From Branchiostoma floridae (taxonomy: Eukaryota; Chordata; Leptocardii; Amphioxiformes; Branchiostomatidae): DNA of 64,000 nucleotides. Of the stretch, positions 11,920 to 23,239 are shown piece by piece. The position numbers and the translations under genes are program-made. Below the pieces are notes generated by a model that was given only the letters and a program-made list of their open reading frames with translations, did not search any database and was not told where the DNA came from. The first letter of the stretch is position 1. Each line of letters opens with the position of its first letter. The DNA lies in contig NC_049982.1 in the NCBI RefSeq assembly GCF_000003815.2, positions 27,648,357-27,712,356 of the forward strand, given 5' to 3'.

Positions 11920-12335
11920 CTTTATTGACGCGACAAAAGTACAGCGACTTTCGTAAGGTCTACATGTGCATAAAAACTACTTACAGTACAACTAAACAGA
12001 TATATAGGGATATCTATAGGTATGAATAAGTCAACATATTGGATCTAGCAAGTCATTTACACTATTGGTTCTACGGTATAAACAATCGTGGATATATTTG
12101 CCTACTTGTACACAGTGAGGGCTATCGTCTCCCAGAATGTAGTTGAATTCATCTATCGAACAGAGAGTAGCAAATTCTTAAGAACAAGCGGAAAGTAATG
12201 TGAACAGCTCTGTGCGTTTGTCATTATAACGTGAACAATCCATAACAAAGTGACGTTCGTCTTCGATCTCATTTGGGCAGAATGGACAAAACCTCTGGTC
12301 ACGGGATAAATGTCTCATCACTCGGCTCCTACCCC
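11920..12335 (-). mobile_element. LINE C-terminus with zinc-knuckle-like region plus 3' UTR
   Basis: The minus-strand translation gives RFCPFCPNEIEDERHFVMDCSRYNDKRTELF. The pattern CPFC, IEDE, H and C is that of the reverse-transcriptase-associated zinc-binding domain at the end of many LINE ORF2 proteins. An in-frame stop follows shortly afterwards. The 3' UTR ends near ttattgacgcgacaaaag. Confidence 0.78.
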
Positions 12336-12748
12336 CACATTACAATAGACGGCGATCGCACTGCGCACTCACTGTGACCGATATCGTTTTTGTGTAACCC
12401 TTAACTACATAATTTGAATATCATAAAATGTAGAGCACGACTGAAATCGAAAAGGCAACAAAACAAAAGTGGGAAAATATTCGATTTTTTTTTAGCTTCG
12501 TCAAATCGCTTGGTAAAAAAACAACTCCTATTTCGGTGTATGAAGATGAACTAAAAAAAAATACAGCACACAAAACTCTAGTCAGAGTGGTCATTACTTT
12601 GCAGGTAACGCCATTTAAAATCATGCCATTCTTAGAACATTGTCAAAACGTTTGAAGAGGAATCCTTCGATATCCAAGCCGGATAGAAACAACAAGGTGA
12701 CTTCAGGCAGAGCAATAAGAGCCCAAAGTTAAGTTATGCCCCCCTCAG

Positions 12749-12922
12749 ATGTAGCGAAAATCGATCGGACGACGAGTCTGTGAGCTCTAAATTACGAGGA
12801 GGCATGACCATAACGGGAGGGGGGGGGGGGGACTTTGCCATTTCTTCGTCGGCAGCGCTAGGATCATGCCTCATCATAATTTAGAGCTCGCAGACTCGTC
12901 GTCCGATCGATTTTCGCTACAT
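12749..12922. mobile_element. hairpin MITE, ~59-bp terminal inverted repeats
   Basis: The arm atgtagcgaaaatcgatcgg...ggcatga (12749-12807) pairs with tcatgcc...gattttcgctacat (12863-12922) with few mismatches. The ~55-bp loop holds a run of G. The flanking bases cag and gtg give no clear target duplication. Confidence 0.8.
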
Positions 12923-12929
12923 GTGAGGC

Positions 12930-13934
12930 GGTATTAAGAGCACAACCCCTGCAACTTGTCCGTACATTCTTTTGGAAGGCCACGTCCGCAACGTATTTCT
13001 AAGAGCGTTCAGGCTGTCAAGGCAGGCGCGTTGCCCGTCCTGGCACGTACGCCGGTACCACGCTCGTACCCAGCGCCGCGAAGAAGCCATAGGTTTAGAT
13101 TGTGGGCTCAACCAATACACAAATAAAACTATATGGAATCCACATCTGTCATTTTGTTTTGTTTTGTGTTTGTCTCAATTACCTTAGCAAATCGTTGTGT
13201 GACTCTTGTGTGCGTCTCTATACAACGTGAGACTGTACCCTAGTTAGCTAGTATTTTCTACAGTTACCGAGGCGAAAACAAGACGAAAGTTTACTATTTC
13301 GGGGGTAAAATGTTGCCACAATGGTGATACGTTATATCAAAGGGAACTTTAAAATGTACCTAATTTGGTGGCGCTGCGAGGGTGTTAGATTACCCTTCTA
13401 GATTGCCGAGAGGGAGTTATGTCACGGAAGGGAGTTTTGCACGGCGGCGCGTTTGGCCTTCTCCACACAACATTCACGTCCCCAGGATACTACCGCCCTC
13501 CCAGCATGCTTCGCGCAGAAAAATACGTTCTCTGTCCCAGGGCTGTCTTTGCGAACAAACCGCTAGTAGCCCCCATGCGGCCAAAAAGTGAATTGCATAA
13601 AAGACTCGCACACGCATATTCAGTGGAACAAGACAATTTATTACGACGCTGTGAAGGAGCGTGCGCCGGTACGGGGTGGGGGCCAATCCCCGATGTCACA
13701 CAAAGTTTTGCCTGCACGTAAAGTTCGACGGCGTGTCTGCGTGCTCCAAAATTCGTCGGAATACTTGCGAGTTCGCACGGAGGCGATAATGATTTACGGA
13801 TCCCAAAAGATTGCCTACGTTATGACACGTAGATAGCACGTATTTGCACGTACGGCGGGCTGTGCCCTTAGCTCATTCATTAGTTTTATTTTTCTTCCCA
13901 TAGACGTCTATGCTATAACACGTGTTTTACAAAC
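12930..13934. other. GC-richer stretch, overlapping ORFs, no gene recognised
   Basis: Overlapping plus-strand ORFs at 13382-13591, 13419-13721 and 13588-13836, with minus-strand ORFs over the same bases, are all in a GC-rich patch. No domain is recognised and more than one frame is open, so chance ORFs are likely. Confidence 0.35.
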
Positions 13935-14070
13935 AAACTTTCACCAATCTAACTTTTGAGTTAGCGCGGGAGTTTGCAGCCGTTCAGCCGTTTTTTTTGC
14001 TCGAATTATCCTAGGCTTAGGGTGCCCAATTGGAGTAATACATCAATGAGACCTTCAGTTGAGCCGTACG
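13935..14070. repeat. dispersed repeat, partner at 4807-4930
   Basis: See the partner copy for shared words. This copy has the extra word gagttagcgcggg. Confidence 0.45.
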
Positions 14071-14599
14071 TTAGCACTTGATCAGGTCACAGCCCAAGTA
14101 CCTAAGAGCGTTGACCGGAATTTGAGTTGTACCCTTTGATTTTGCAATTTGGGTGAGGCCGAGAGGACTTTGATTTTGAACACCTCGTGTATCACCTTGT
14201 TTGACCCTCTTGGTGAGCAAAGAGCAACGCTATTGGTGAGACCTTCGGGTTTCTTTTTTTAAGGTCAAAAGGTCAGATCGCCTAAATTTGCTTTTTATTT
14301 ACATTGTTTTCTCCTTATTTCTGTCACATCGCTTAAGATCAGGGTCAGGCTGTTAAGCAGGGGTTAGTGACCTTTCGGCCACACGGTATACGATAGGAGT
14401 CTCTAACCTTACATAAGACAGATCCCGAAGGAAGAAAAATATTAAGGAAAATATTAAGGAAAATATATCATACTCTCTAGCACTCTCTGTGCCTTTGAAA
14501 CGATGTCGTCCCTAGTACATCTAACATTAGTTCACCTTTAGAAGTAAATCTTGCAAATCAGATTTCACGCCCTTGGTCATTACGATACGCAAACCCTTC

Positions 14600-14770
14600 C
14601 CCGAGGTACACTCAATGCCACTATCATAGGACCGATCCTGACTGTCCATCACAATTAGCAGCTCAACCAATGAGAAAACAGCAGTTATCGGCTCGCCCAG
14701 TCAGACATGGGCTGCAATGACGGAGGCGGCGGGGCTAGTGGATCGGTCATTTTATAAGGTCAAGGAAAGG
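14600..14770. repeat. CCAAT-containing repeat, partner at 15560-15660 and 53640-53760
   Basis: Shares accgatcc, gactgtccat, caattagcagctcaaccaat and following bases with the two other copies. A TATA-like ttttataagg follows at ~14750. Confidence 0.5.
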
Positions 14771-15180
14771 TTAAGACGTTGTAACGTCTGACCGCGAGTG
14801 TGACGTCTTGAGGCAGTAGATGACCTTTACTTTGATGTAAGAACAAAATGCAAGTTTAAGGACGTTGGTGACGTAACGACCATGGCCTCACGCCTTGTAC
14901 GTGCACTCGGACATCGGCCATTTCCGGTACATATGCATGCCTTCTGAGGTCAATGACCTTACTATCTCATGTCATGTGTTCGATATCTGTTGAATGTATG
15001 AGGGAGCACTCAATAAATTTAGAAAAACAGCAATTCTCATTAAAAAAAAAACGTGAAAATAGAGGAATGAATTTTATAAATACTTGTGCCGTGTATATTT
15101 CGTCTTCTTTGAATCAATATATGTTGCACAGATAAATCCAGGAGCACTACAGAATTTCAACAGTAATTCTCATCCAAAAG
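14771..15180. other. no gene recognised
   Basis: AT-rich DNA with an A-run near 15040. Confidence 0.4.
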
Positions 15181-15204
15181 CTTGAAAATGAAGGAATACA
15201 CCAT

Positions 15205-15362
15205 ACACAGAGAAAGAGAGAGAGAGGGGGTCGACAGAGAGACAGAGAAACAGAGAGGGAGACACAGAGAGAGAGAGAGACAGAGAGAGAGACACACAGA
15301 GAGAGAGAGAGAGAGATACTTAGAGAGAGACAGACAGATAGAGACAGAGAGAGAGACACAGT

Positions 15363-15407
<45 letters not shown>

Positions 15408-15450
15408 TGAGAGAGAGACAGACTGACAGAGAAAGAGACAGAGAGGAACG
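15205..15450. repeat. (GA)n microsatellite, imperfect
   Basis: GA repeats with CA interruptions. The same tract is found as (CT)n at 53859-53985, at the outer edge of the matching inverted arm. Confidence 0.95.
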
Positions 15451-16156
15451 CTACCATAACTATACCCTGTGGAAACACGCCAGCTCTGCGCATGCCATTG
15501 ACATTATTCAGTTTGACACCATGAGGTCAATGACCGCTTACTTGCCGCTGCTACTGCGCAGGTGGTTGTCATTACACCGATCCGTGACTGTCCATCTCAA
15601 TTAGCAGCTCAACCAATGGGAGACGGGAAATTAGCGATTGGACCAATGGGAGCGTCGCTGAGGCTTCCTGCTGTCCTCGCCGTGGGTAAGGTCCGTGACC
15701 TACTTGGGAACAAACTTCCCATTCATGTCTTCTTCTTCCATGCCTGTAGGCTTGAAAGGAATTTCTAATAGACACGTTATAGAATGGCTTTGTTCATGGT
15801 GCGGTTGAAAACTCACTACGGATCTGTTTTGTTTTCGTTCATATAAGTTTGACGTTAATGCTACTTGACCTTTATCCACGGGGTAACCTATATCCGTTGT
15901 TAAAAGGGGTCTGTAGGGTTGAAGTTAGTCTTCTTCTTTACACAGCCCCCTTTTATTTTTCTGTAGACGTACGCGTTTCAAAGACTCTGTTGTCGTCTTT
16001 ATCAGTGCATAACGAACAGTCTCTGTCAGTGCTAAGTGAACTTGTCATATGCAGTGCAAATCGAACTTGATCTATTGTTGGGTCAGGTTCGGTCTGCACT
16101 GACATGACAAATTTCATTCAAAAATAAATTCATCAAGTTGGAAGAATATATGATAT

Positions 16157-16293
16157 AGGAGAATTCTTTTTCACAAGCAGTAGGTACTTACTTGGCTGAC
16201 GTTTCGATGTCTCTCTTCTTTGAGGAAGGTGTCTGAGAGACATCGAAACGTAGGCCAAGTAAGTACCTACAAGTTGTGAAAAAGAATTTTCCT
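16157..16293. mobile_element. hairpin with hammerhead-like core (Penelope-type terminal structure)
   Basis: Arms of ~58 bp (16157-16214 and 16236-16293) pair almost fully. The arms include ggtacttacttggc and gtttcgatgtctct. The middle holds tgaggaaggtgtctgagaga followed by catcgaaacg. The arrangement of a short stem then GAAAC resembles degenerate hammerhead motifs known from Penelope-like elements. The family call is an inference. Confidence 0.5.
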
Positions 16294-17227
16294 ATACATC
16301 CATGACAAGTTCATTTAGCTGTATATACATGCAGCGCTTGAGAAAGTATACGTATACTTTGTTGAAGACAAACTGCTCATCATATGTTTCATAGAGAGCG
16401 ATAGCATAAATTTGCATACGTCCCCAGGTCGTATATATCACGCGGGAGTCCATATATGGTATCACCACCACTGAGGGCACCGGAAAAATAGAAATGGATA
16501 CGTAGAAATATACACGGATAATGCTCACGACTATTATACTGTATTTACGTCTTGTGTATAGTTTGGTGTCTTTTATATCATACCGTTCGTTCCTGAAAGA
16601 TGCCTGACCTGACCCGGTTTGGAAATGTGATGTAAGCCTTACTAGTACTGGAATCATCTAACGTTGTGTAGACGCGTCGTTCTCATGGATCAAAAGCGCC
16701 ACCTTGCAATCCTTTTTCTAAATCCAATACAAAAGGAGCCTGTATACTGACATTATTACAGATACTGTGTGCCTTTTACAAATATTATAAATCATTTATA
16801 GTTATAGTACTGTAACGTTGAAGAAAATATATGACGTCACGTCATAATCAAAGCCTCGAAAGTTACATACATATTGTGATCCGCATATCATTACTCAAGT
16901 CTATAACAATTATTATTTTTATTACTCTACATGAGCATGTTTATTTAGTAAGAAAACTAGATCTAGGAATATGAGTTTAGGAACCATCCCCTAGTTGTCT
17001 ACATGATAAGGCGTGGCCTAGCGATGTTTTCTTTAACTGCAATAGTTTTTGCGCCATGATACCGACTGTTGACATATATTTCATTCACAGTTATAGTATG
17101 ACAATGTTCAGCCGCAAGCATGTTTGTGAATGGATAGTGTTCAGCACCAAGGACAGTGTGTTTGTGCACAACACAAAAAATGGAATCACCCTAATTTTCG
17201 ACTGAACAGCACCAGTCTTTGTCAAGG

Positions 17228-17560
17228 AATGAACGATCCACTACTGCCGCGACGTCACGTTATGCACATAGAACACGTGACTCAGTGAGCAGTGGATCAT
17301 AAGTTGCAGGAATTCTATGGCACCCAACGTCTCTTGTAAAGAAACCTACATTGGGGAGACTGAGAGATCACATAGGACCAGGTTCCTTGAGCGCAGCAAT
17401 CCACTGCTGCCGCGACGTCACGTTATGCAAACAGAACGCGTGACACAGTGAGCAGTGGATCATAAATTGCAGGAAGTCTATGGCGCCCGCCGTCTCTTGT
17501 AAAGAAACCTACATTGGGGAAACTTCCTTACATCACAAGCTATCTGCCACAAAAAAGGAA
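17228..17560 (+). mobile_element. Penelope-like GIY-YIG endonuclease fragment, tandemly doubled
   Basis: The bases around 17333-17390 translate as NVSCKETYIGETERSHRTRFLERS, holding the YIG core and the downstream arginine of GIY-YIG nucleases. Penelope-like retroelements carry this domain C-terminal to the reverse transcriptase. A ~167-bp direct repeat (17228-17357 and 17395-17524) doubles the KETYIGET motif. Each copy also carries gccgcgacgtcacgttatgc. Stops follow quickly, so the fragment is dead. Confidence 0.6.
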
Positions 17561-17999
17561 GTTCTGCTGCAGTACAGAAGTCACATCCTAGGGGGGCAAA
17601 AAAATCAACCTTGACCTTCGTCTTCCTAACACCTACCCATATACTAAATATCATGATAATCCATCCAGAGGTTCTAAGAAGTACTTCAATACAGTTATAC
17701 TTTAACTCCTATTTTGATGTCGAAAGGCCGTGTGGCTTCTCCAGCAGAAACAAAGATCGAGGTGTCACGGGTAGTCAATTTATTCCTAGCTAGAAACTTT
17801 GTCCTATGACTTTGAGAAAGGCACTTAACATCCGTCACACCACCTAGCTATTGGTACCTGACTTAAGTTGGGGAGCTGAAAGGCGGTAAAAATGGCAGAG
17901 TTGAACTCCGCCTCCCAATACCGTGCCAAGGTCACAGTGGAGGACATCCAACTGACCCTATGACCCCCAAAAGTCTATCAGACTATTCTCCAAGCAGAG

Positions 18000-18075
18000 G
18001 TTTAGTCTTAGAGATAATGGTAGTAGTAGAGATTTTTACCATGAGAACCGGTAAAAATCTGGAGTACTACTACTA
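18000..18075. repeat. short palindrome
   Basis: tagtagtagagatttttacc pairs with ggtaaaaatctggagtacta around a 9-bp loop. Confidence 0.7.
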
Positions 18076-18460
18076 TATCTCCGTGACTCAACATCTGCTC
18101 GGGCAATACTATGAGACTTCCTTTGCGTTTTGTCTGTACCTTATCACAAACAGTTACAAACTCGCCTTGTGGTTCATGTGCTTTATTGTATTCCTGTGTG
18201 GTACATTCTAGAGGTAAATAGACAAGTTTGTCTCACAACGGACACAGATTGATGATTATACCAAATCAGTAAGTAAAACTCCCTATTATACGCCAAAAAG
18301 CAGTTACTCAAGCGACTGGACAAGGTTTTGGAAACGGTCAGACATTTCAGATGGAATCCACCATCTGACGAAAGATAATGGATACTATCCGAAACGTCTG
18401 ACCGTTCCCAAAATCATATCCAGTTGTTTGAGTAACTGCTTTTTGGCGTATCTTATTACC
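18060..18460. mobile_element. Penelope-like terminal region, inverted partner at 45130-45520
   Basis: Contains a ~160-bp inverted repeat (18292-18452) with arms starting cgccaaaaagcagttactc. Inside are CTGACGA (18365), a short stem and GAAAC (18391). The adjoining 200 bp (caagtttgtctcacaacgga and upstream) also match the partner in inverse order. Confidence 0.6.
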
Positions 18461-18539
18461 TGGATTTCTGAACTTCATCGACGTAAAACTCCCTATTACC
18501 AAATTATCCATCACCACGATAAAAAGAGAAACATGTTAT

Positions 18540-19060
18540 GTCAATAAGAAGAACATTACATACTTAGATTAATTATAAGACTTTGATGCTTGTGACAGTT
18601 GTGAACTGAGTACGAGTACAGAAAATAAATGTTCAGTAGCCCTTTCTCCAATGGTCTCCAAGACAACAGTGGATGCCGTTGTTGTCAACATCAACTAATT
18701 CACCAAAAGTTTGATGCAGGTAGTATGCTAAATACTGATTGAAATCTTAGTTGTGCAATGGTCTATCATATATAAATTTGTTTTTATCAGAATTTCCCGT
18801 ACTGGAATCGAAGTTAATCCTAGAACAGATCACGATCGCAATCTTTACTTGTCTAGTAGAATCACCGAGTGTGCCCGGACAGATCCCGATCGCGATCTGT
18901 CCTAGTACAATCGGAAACTCTACTGTGACATATACATACATCCGCATGGAGATTGAGTAGCCGTCATATTGCATATAATCGCACAGTTTTACATTCTACA
19001 CCAATCCCAATTATGCTGCAGTTCCTTTGGAAAAATAAGGCCCTCCATCGTCGTCTACTC
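18540..19060. other. no gene recognised
   Basis: Downstream flank of eIF5A paralogue 1. Includes a weak internal duplication of gatcrcgatcgcgatc at ~18830 and 18885. Confidence 0.35.
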
Positions 19061-19071
19061 TACGCTTTCTG

Positions 19072-20840
19072 CTATTTTTCTGCTGATTTGGCGCCAATGA
19101 CCATCTCCTCACCGAGGGAGGACACAACAGTAACCTACAGGGACAAAAGAAAGTTTTTATAAATCATATATGACATCATATTTCCCATATACACCAGTAC
19201 TATCATACAAGTATGAAGCTGTGTATTCTACAAACTGATAAGTGTACGAAAGTCAAACCGCTCTTCGTTTTCTCGACACTAAAGCAGAATACCGTCGATG
19301 TAGATTGCAAACACTGCCCAGTACAAAGTCGTCTATGATGCAATTCATCCTATAGATGGTGAAAAATAGTACGCGATGAAACACACAGTAAAAAATCACT
19401 TCGTTTTCTCTAGTATAGCCAGCTTTATACTCATACAGGTAACATCAACAATTGGTAACAAATGCCAAAACTCAAGGGATCTTGAGAATGCTGCTGTAAA
19501 GACGATAGAGTATGAATGAAATCATGTTATGTCGAGACTTGAGTGGACCTTCTGCCCCTCACCTCAGTTCACATCCAGTTGGAAGGTGCGAAGCTAAACC
19601 GCAATGGCTGGGAGCTGGCCAAGTTGGGAGCTGGCTAAGCGAGCGACTTAAGCGACTTCGACTTCCATCTTTACAGTACAGACGACAGCGGGGGGATATG
19701 ATCCAGGTCTACAAGTTTTTAACAGGCAAGGAGAGAGTCCAGGCAGACACCTTCTTTGAGAGGGCGGAAAACACAACAACAAGAGGGCACAGTCTAAAGT
19801 TGAAGATCCCCCTTGCTAAGTCGAGGTTGAGAGCCCAGGTTTTTAGCACAAGAGTAGTAAATAACTGGAACTCCCTGCCAGACAAAGCGGTGAGCAGTAA
19901 GACAGTGAACGAATTCAAAAACCAAATAGACAAACACTGGAGCCATCTGAAGTATGAGCATGCCTAGCCGATGACCTGAAGTGTCAAGATCAGTCCACTA
20001 CAGGAGTCCACTCTTCCCTCGACTGAAGATGGTATGCAGGTATGTATGCAGGTATGCAAGTTCTACTTACCCCTACTCCGCAAGGAGGCGGGCTGAGGGA
20101 AATGTGATCCACGCAATCTCGACCTAGTTATTGCAACTCTCGCGAGAACAAGGTCCCTCCGTGAGCAAGATAAACTGATAGCCATCGAAAATTTACGTGT
20201 ATTTACCTTTAAAAAGAACGCTTAAATATTTAGATCTGTGCAATGTAACTGCGGGTCTCTCCAAACGTATTCAAGCAGTTACGCAAAGTTTTACTGCTGA
20301 AGAAAAGCAAACCGTGAGAAAATATTTGAAGAAGTATATATAAAGCAAGAGTTACCAGGAATACTTCGTCTCGATGATGACGACTTTGTATCTCGTGGCC
20401 AACATCGCCCTGTGGTAGCTTTATGTCTCTAAAATCTCCGTCTTCGGCCATGATTTTCATGACGCCATCCGAAAGATCGACAAACTAGAACAGAAAATAG
20501 ACCAATCGTCACCTCTGTACGTTGTTGACAAGGTTGTGTCTGTGTACAACAGGCATCGACACATTTGCTCTCGTTCATCTAAAGGTGCACTCTCACTGCA
20601 CTTGCGTCAAGCTTGCGTCACTGCGGGGTTTATTCAGTGGGTGACTGTTTTCTTATTTTCTCCGAATTTTCATAATTAAGACATTGCGTAATACGTAAAA
20701 CTATGATTAAGACGACGACAAATACGGAAAAAAGGAAGAAAATTCGTTGAGTACATATTCCGAACCCCGCAGCAACGAAACCTTGGCGCAAGTGCGGTGA
20801 GATACCACCTTTGTTAACATGTGTGTGTATGTGTGTGTGT

Positions 20841-20916
<76 letters not shown>

Positions 20917-21924
20917 GTGTGTGTGTGCGCGGTGTGTGTTGAGTGCCTCTATTCTTGTGTTGTTCATGTAAAGATAGTTACCTTACCTCATAATCAATGC
21001 GAGAGACAATTGGAACGTCACACTTATGGATGCCGGGGAACACATCCTTGTACTCGTCACCAGTAAAGATGTCAACTCCAACTATGGTAACCTAAAACAA
21101 GAATGGCAGTGAAAAACTTACCATTGCGAATACTAATGTTTACCTCATTTACATGGTTTTTGCATTCACAACTGTGGTATGATAAGCCTGTACAATTGTT
21201 AAGCAAATAAGTTTGAAATATGCTGGCACTTTGTCTGTTTATGACGTTAACGTTCTCTTAAGCTTCCTCTTCCCAAAATACACAGGCAGAAGACTATCAT
21301 GATCATTTATAAATCAAATGAGGTCCTGAAATACAGAATACGAGCTTAAAAATATTCACCTCTCAATACCCAAAAGTCTGAAATCCCAATACGTAAGGCC
21401 ACATCAAGTACATAGGGGTAAAAAGAGGATGATATGGGTAAGTATAAAAGTATAAAATTATGTATGCCACTACTTTGCTTTGTCTGCAATTAGCCATCGG
21501 GCATGAACTTGCAATAAATATAATTGTTATCAAATATTATTATTATCATTTAACCCGAAATTTATCAAGCCCGGCTTGCCGTCACCTAATGACATATCGA
21601 ACATCGTAAAGATTTATTCAGTAGTTCTCGAGATAGGCTCTCCACAAGCACACAATCAAACAAACACACCAATGAATAGACAGATCCACAAACAAACTGC
21701 ATAGAAAACATAACATTTTTGGCCAAAGTTATTGATGGAACACCAATACAAAATTCTACCTTTTCACCGCCATGTTTTCCTCCTTCAGTTGTGCTTATCT
21801 CTACGATCTTACAGGGACGGTCCTTCAGCATCACGTAACCATTCTTCCTCAGGGCGAAGGCCTGTGTGGAGTAGGTAGATTTCGCCTCGTCGGTAGATTC
21901 AAAATCCGCCTCCAGTGCTGCCAT
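19072..21924 (-). CDS. eif5a-like: eIF5A paralogue 1, complete, four coding exons
   Basis: Translation factor eIF5A. In known family members the protein binds the ribosome near the E site and relieves stalled peptide-bond formation, and a conserved lysine is converted to hypusine. Coding exons on the minus strand are 21924-21760, 21091-20987, 20484-20356 and 19134-19072. All joins have GT donors and AG acceptors and stay in frame, giving about 153 aa; the family norm is about 154-160. Residues 1-75 or so form the SH3-like N-terminal domain, with the loop GGKHGGEK holding the hypusine lysine at residue 50. The rest is the OB-fold domain ([16 protein letters not shown], then LPQGDVGHEIQSR, ending GEEMVIGAKSAEK). 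The start was chosen because ATG 21924 follows an acceptor (aacag) by 18 nt, as in the two other copies. The loop departs from the usual TGKHGHAK, so this is a divergent paralogue. Intron 3 holds a LINE fragment on the opposite strand, and intron 2 begins with a CA/TG microsatellite. A noncoding first exon is expected but not identified. Confidence 0.86.
19620..20030 (+). mobile_element. LINE 3' end (CR1/L2-like) in intron 3 of eIF5A paralogue 1
   Basis: An open frame ends at 19967 with RLKRLRLPSLQYRRQRGDMI, VYKFLTG, TRGHSLKLK and VVNNWNSLPDKAVSSKTVNEF. This is the conserved C-terminal order of CR1/L2-type LINEs. A short tail of tatgcagg repeats follows. It lies on the strand opposite to the host gene. 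Confidence 0.85.
20820..20941. repeat. (TG)n microsatellite at the start of intron 2, paralogue 1
   Basis: Read on the gene strand, a CA tract begins about 50 nt after the exon 2 donor, in the same place as the CA tract of paralogue 2. Confidence 0.95.
21101..21759. other. intron 1 of eIF5A paralogue 1
   Basis: AT-rich intron with no embedded element recognised. Confidence 0.6.
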
Positions 21925-22030
21925 TGTTTTATTAGATCAGCTGTTGGGAAAAACAAACAAGAAATGATGGTCAGACACTCAACTGGGGAGAATTCAGGAA
22001 TGATGGCGCTTTTGATTTGATTTGTAAATC
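21925..22030 (-). promoter_or_regulatory. eif5a-like: 5' flank and acceptor shared by all eIF5A copies (paralogue 1)
   Basis: The ~100 bp before the ATG matches the flanks of paralogues 2 and 3. It includes the acceptor aacag and an 18-nt leader ending ATAAAACAATG. The acceptor shows that a noncoding exon must lie further upstream, at higher coordinates on this strand. Confidence 0.6.
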
Positions 22031-22128
22031 CCAAAATAAGTTTTCCACATACATCAGTACATGCATACAGTAGCCTCCTTTATAGGCCTATAGGGGATCG
22101 ATCAGGGATTTTTAACCGGGAATACCGG

Positions 22129-23239
22129 GGGGACAGGGATTTCGCCCCCCCGTGATTTCGCCCCCCCCCCGGGGGGGAAATCCCTAGGGATTTGGCCCCC
22201 CCCCCCCGGGGCGAAATCACAAGCGATCTCGCCCTCCCCGGCTAGTGATCTCGCCCCCCTACCTCGCCCCCCTTTAGCGATTTCGCCCCCCCCCCCCAAA
22301 AAAAAAACGGGTTTACATGACATTTTAGAAGTTGATTGGTATAAATCACAAAATGCAGTTTTAAAATGATATAAGTACACGAGTTTGATACATAACTCCA
22401 TTCATAGTATCAATATTAACGTAATTACATGGTAATAAGATAGTTGAACTTGTTTCAGAGGGTTGGGTTCATTGTATTCCCATTATTGCATATACCCGAG
22501 TCTTGACATAAGATGTATTTCATTGTATTCACCTGTCCTCAAGCAACCTATATATCTCCAATATGAAGTCTCTACCATGAAGTGACCACAAAAGAACTAT
22601 GTAATGTCTTTATTAATTATGCAAATATTAGGTATTAATTAGAATAACGCACCTTTTGGTATATGAACCTAGCCAAGGGATATCTTCACCTCCAACATGA
22701 CTGTTTTTTCTAGTATTTAGGAACTGATGCATTTACCCATGTTTCTTAAGACTGGTACTTTACCAGTGTTTTTGTAGCATTTAGCAACAGTTATATCAAC
22801 TTGCGCGTAGAAAGTGTTTATAATGAGAAACTATTATTCACGTGTGTTTTTGTTAGTGCTTTGGAAATGTTTCCAGCACAAGAAAGAAAACACTGTGACA
22901 AATTGAAAACATATAGCTGACGTATTCCGTACCATAGACGGTGTTGATTTATACGTTCGCAGTAGCATGCCACCTCAGCTGCAAAAATTGTCTTTTTCAT
23001 TTCAATGTCATGTTTGCACCGAACAATATAATATCGACTTTCGAGGTATGACATCTTACGGTACGGTAATAAGGTGCCATATAGGTACCAGGTAACACAC
23101 CATATACGTTACTCCCCAGGTGCAGTATAGTACCAGGTAGCACACCTGTAATATGTAGTAACCAGCTGCTCTTGGGGGGGGGGGGGCGAAAACGCTAAAG
23201 GGGGGCGAAAACGCTAGGGGGGGCGAGATCGCTGTCACA
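22129..23239. mobile_element. Ginger1-like non-autonomous DNA transposon, copy 1
   Basis: Flanked by CCGG at 22125-22128 and 23240-23243. The right end is ctgtcaca. The left end reads ggggacagggattt, a decayed TGTGACAG. Both ends are followed internally by stacked words of the type cgatctcgccccccc. The interior (~22310-23160) matches copy 2 at 39350-40140. No transposase ORF is present. Ginger1 elements are known for TGTNR/YNACA ends and CCGG target duplications. Confidence 0.75.

Larger units (their letters stand above)
15180..16750. repeat. left arm of a long inverted duplication (right arm 48910-54000)
   Basis: The reverse complement of this stretch matches, in order, 53985-53503, 50990-50312 and parts of 49340-48910. 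The right arm is interrupted by later insertions. The left arm includes the GA tract, the CCAAT segment, the ccacggggtaacctatatcc motif, the hairpin at 16157-16293 and the segment near 16640 (catcacatttccaaaccggg on the minus strand). Confidence 0.8.

Noticed and set aside
13382..13836. Protein-coding gene in the GC-rich patch
   Set aside because: Overlapping open frames on both strands, no recognised domain and no splice support.
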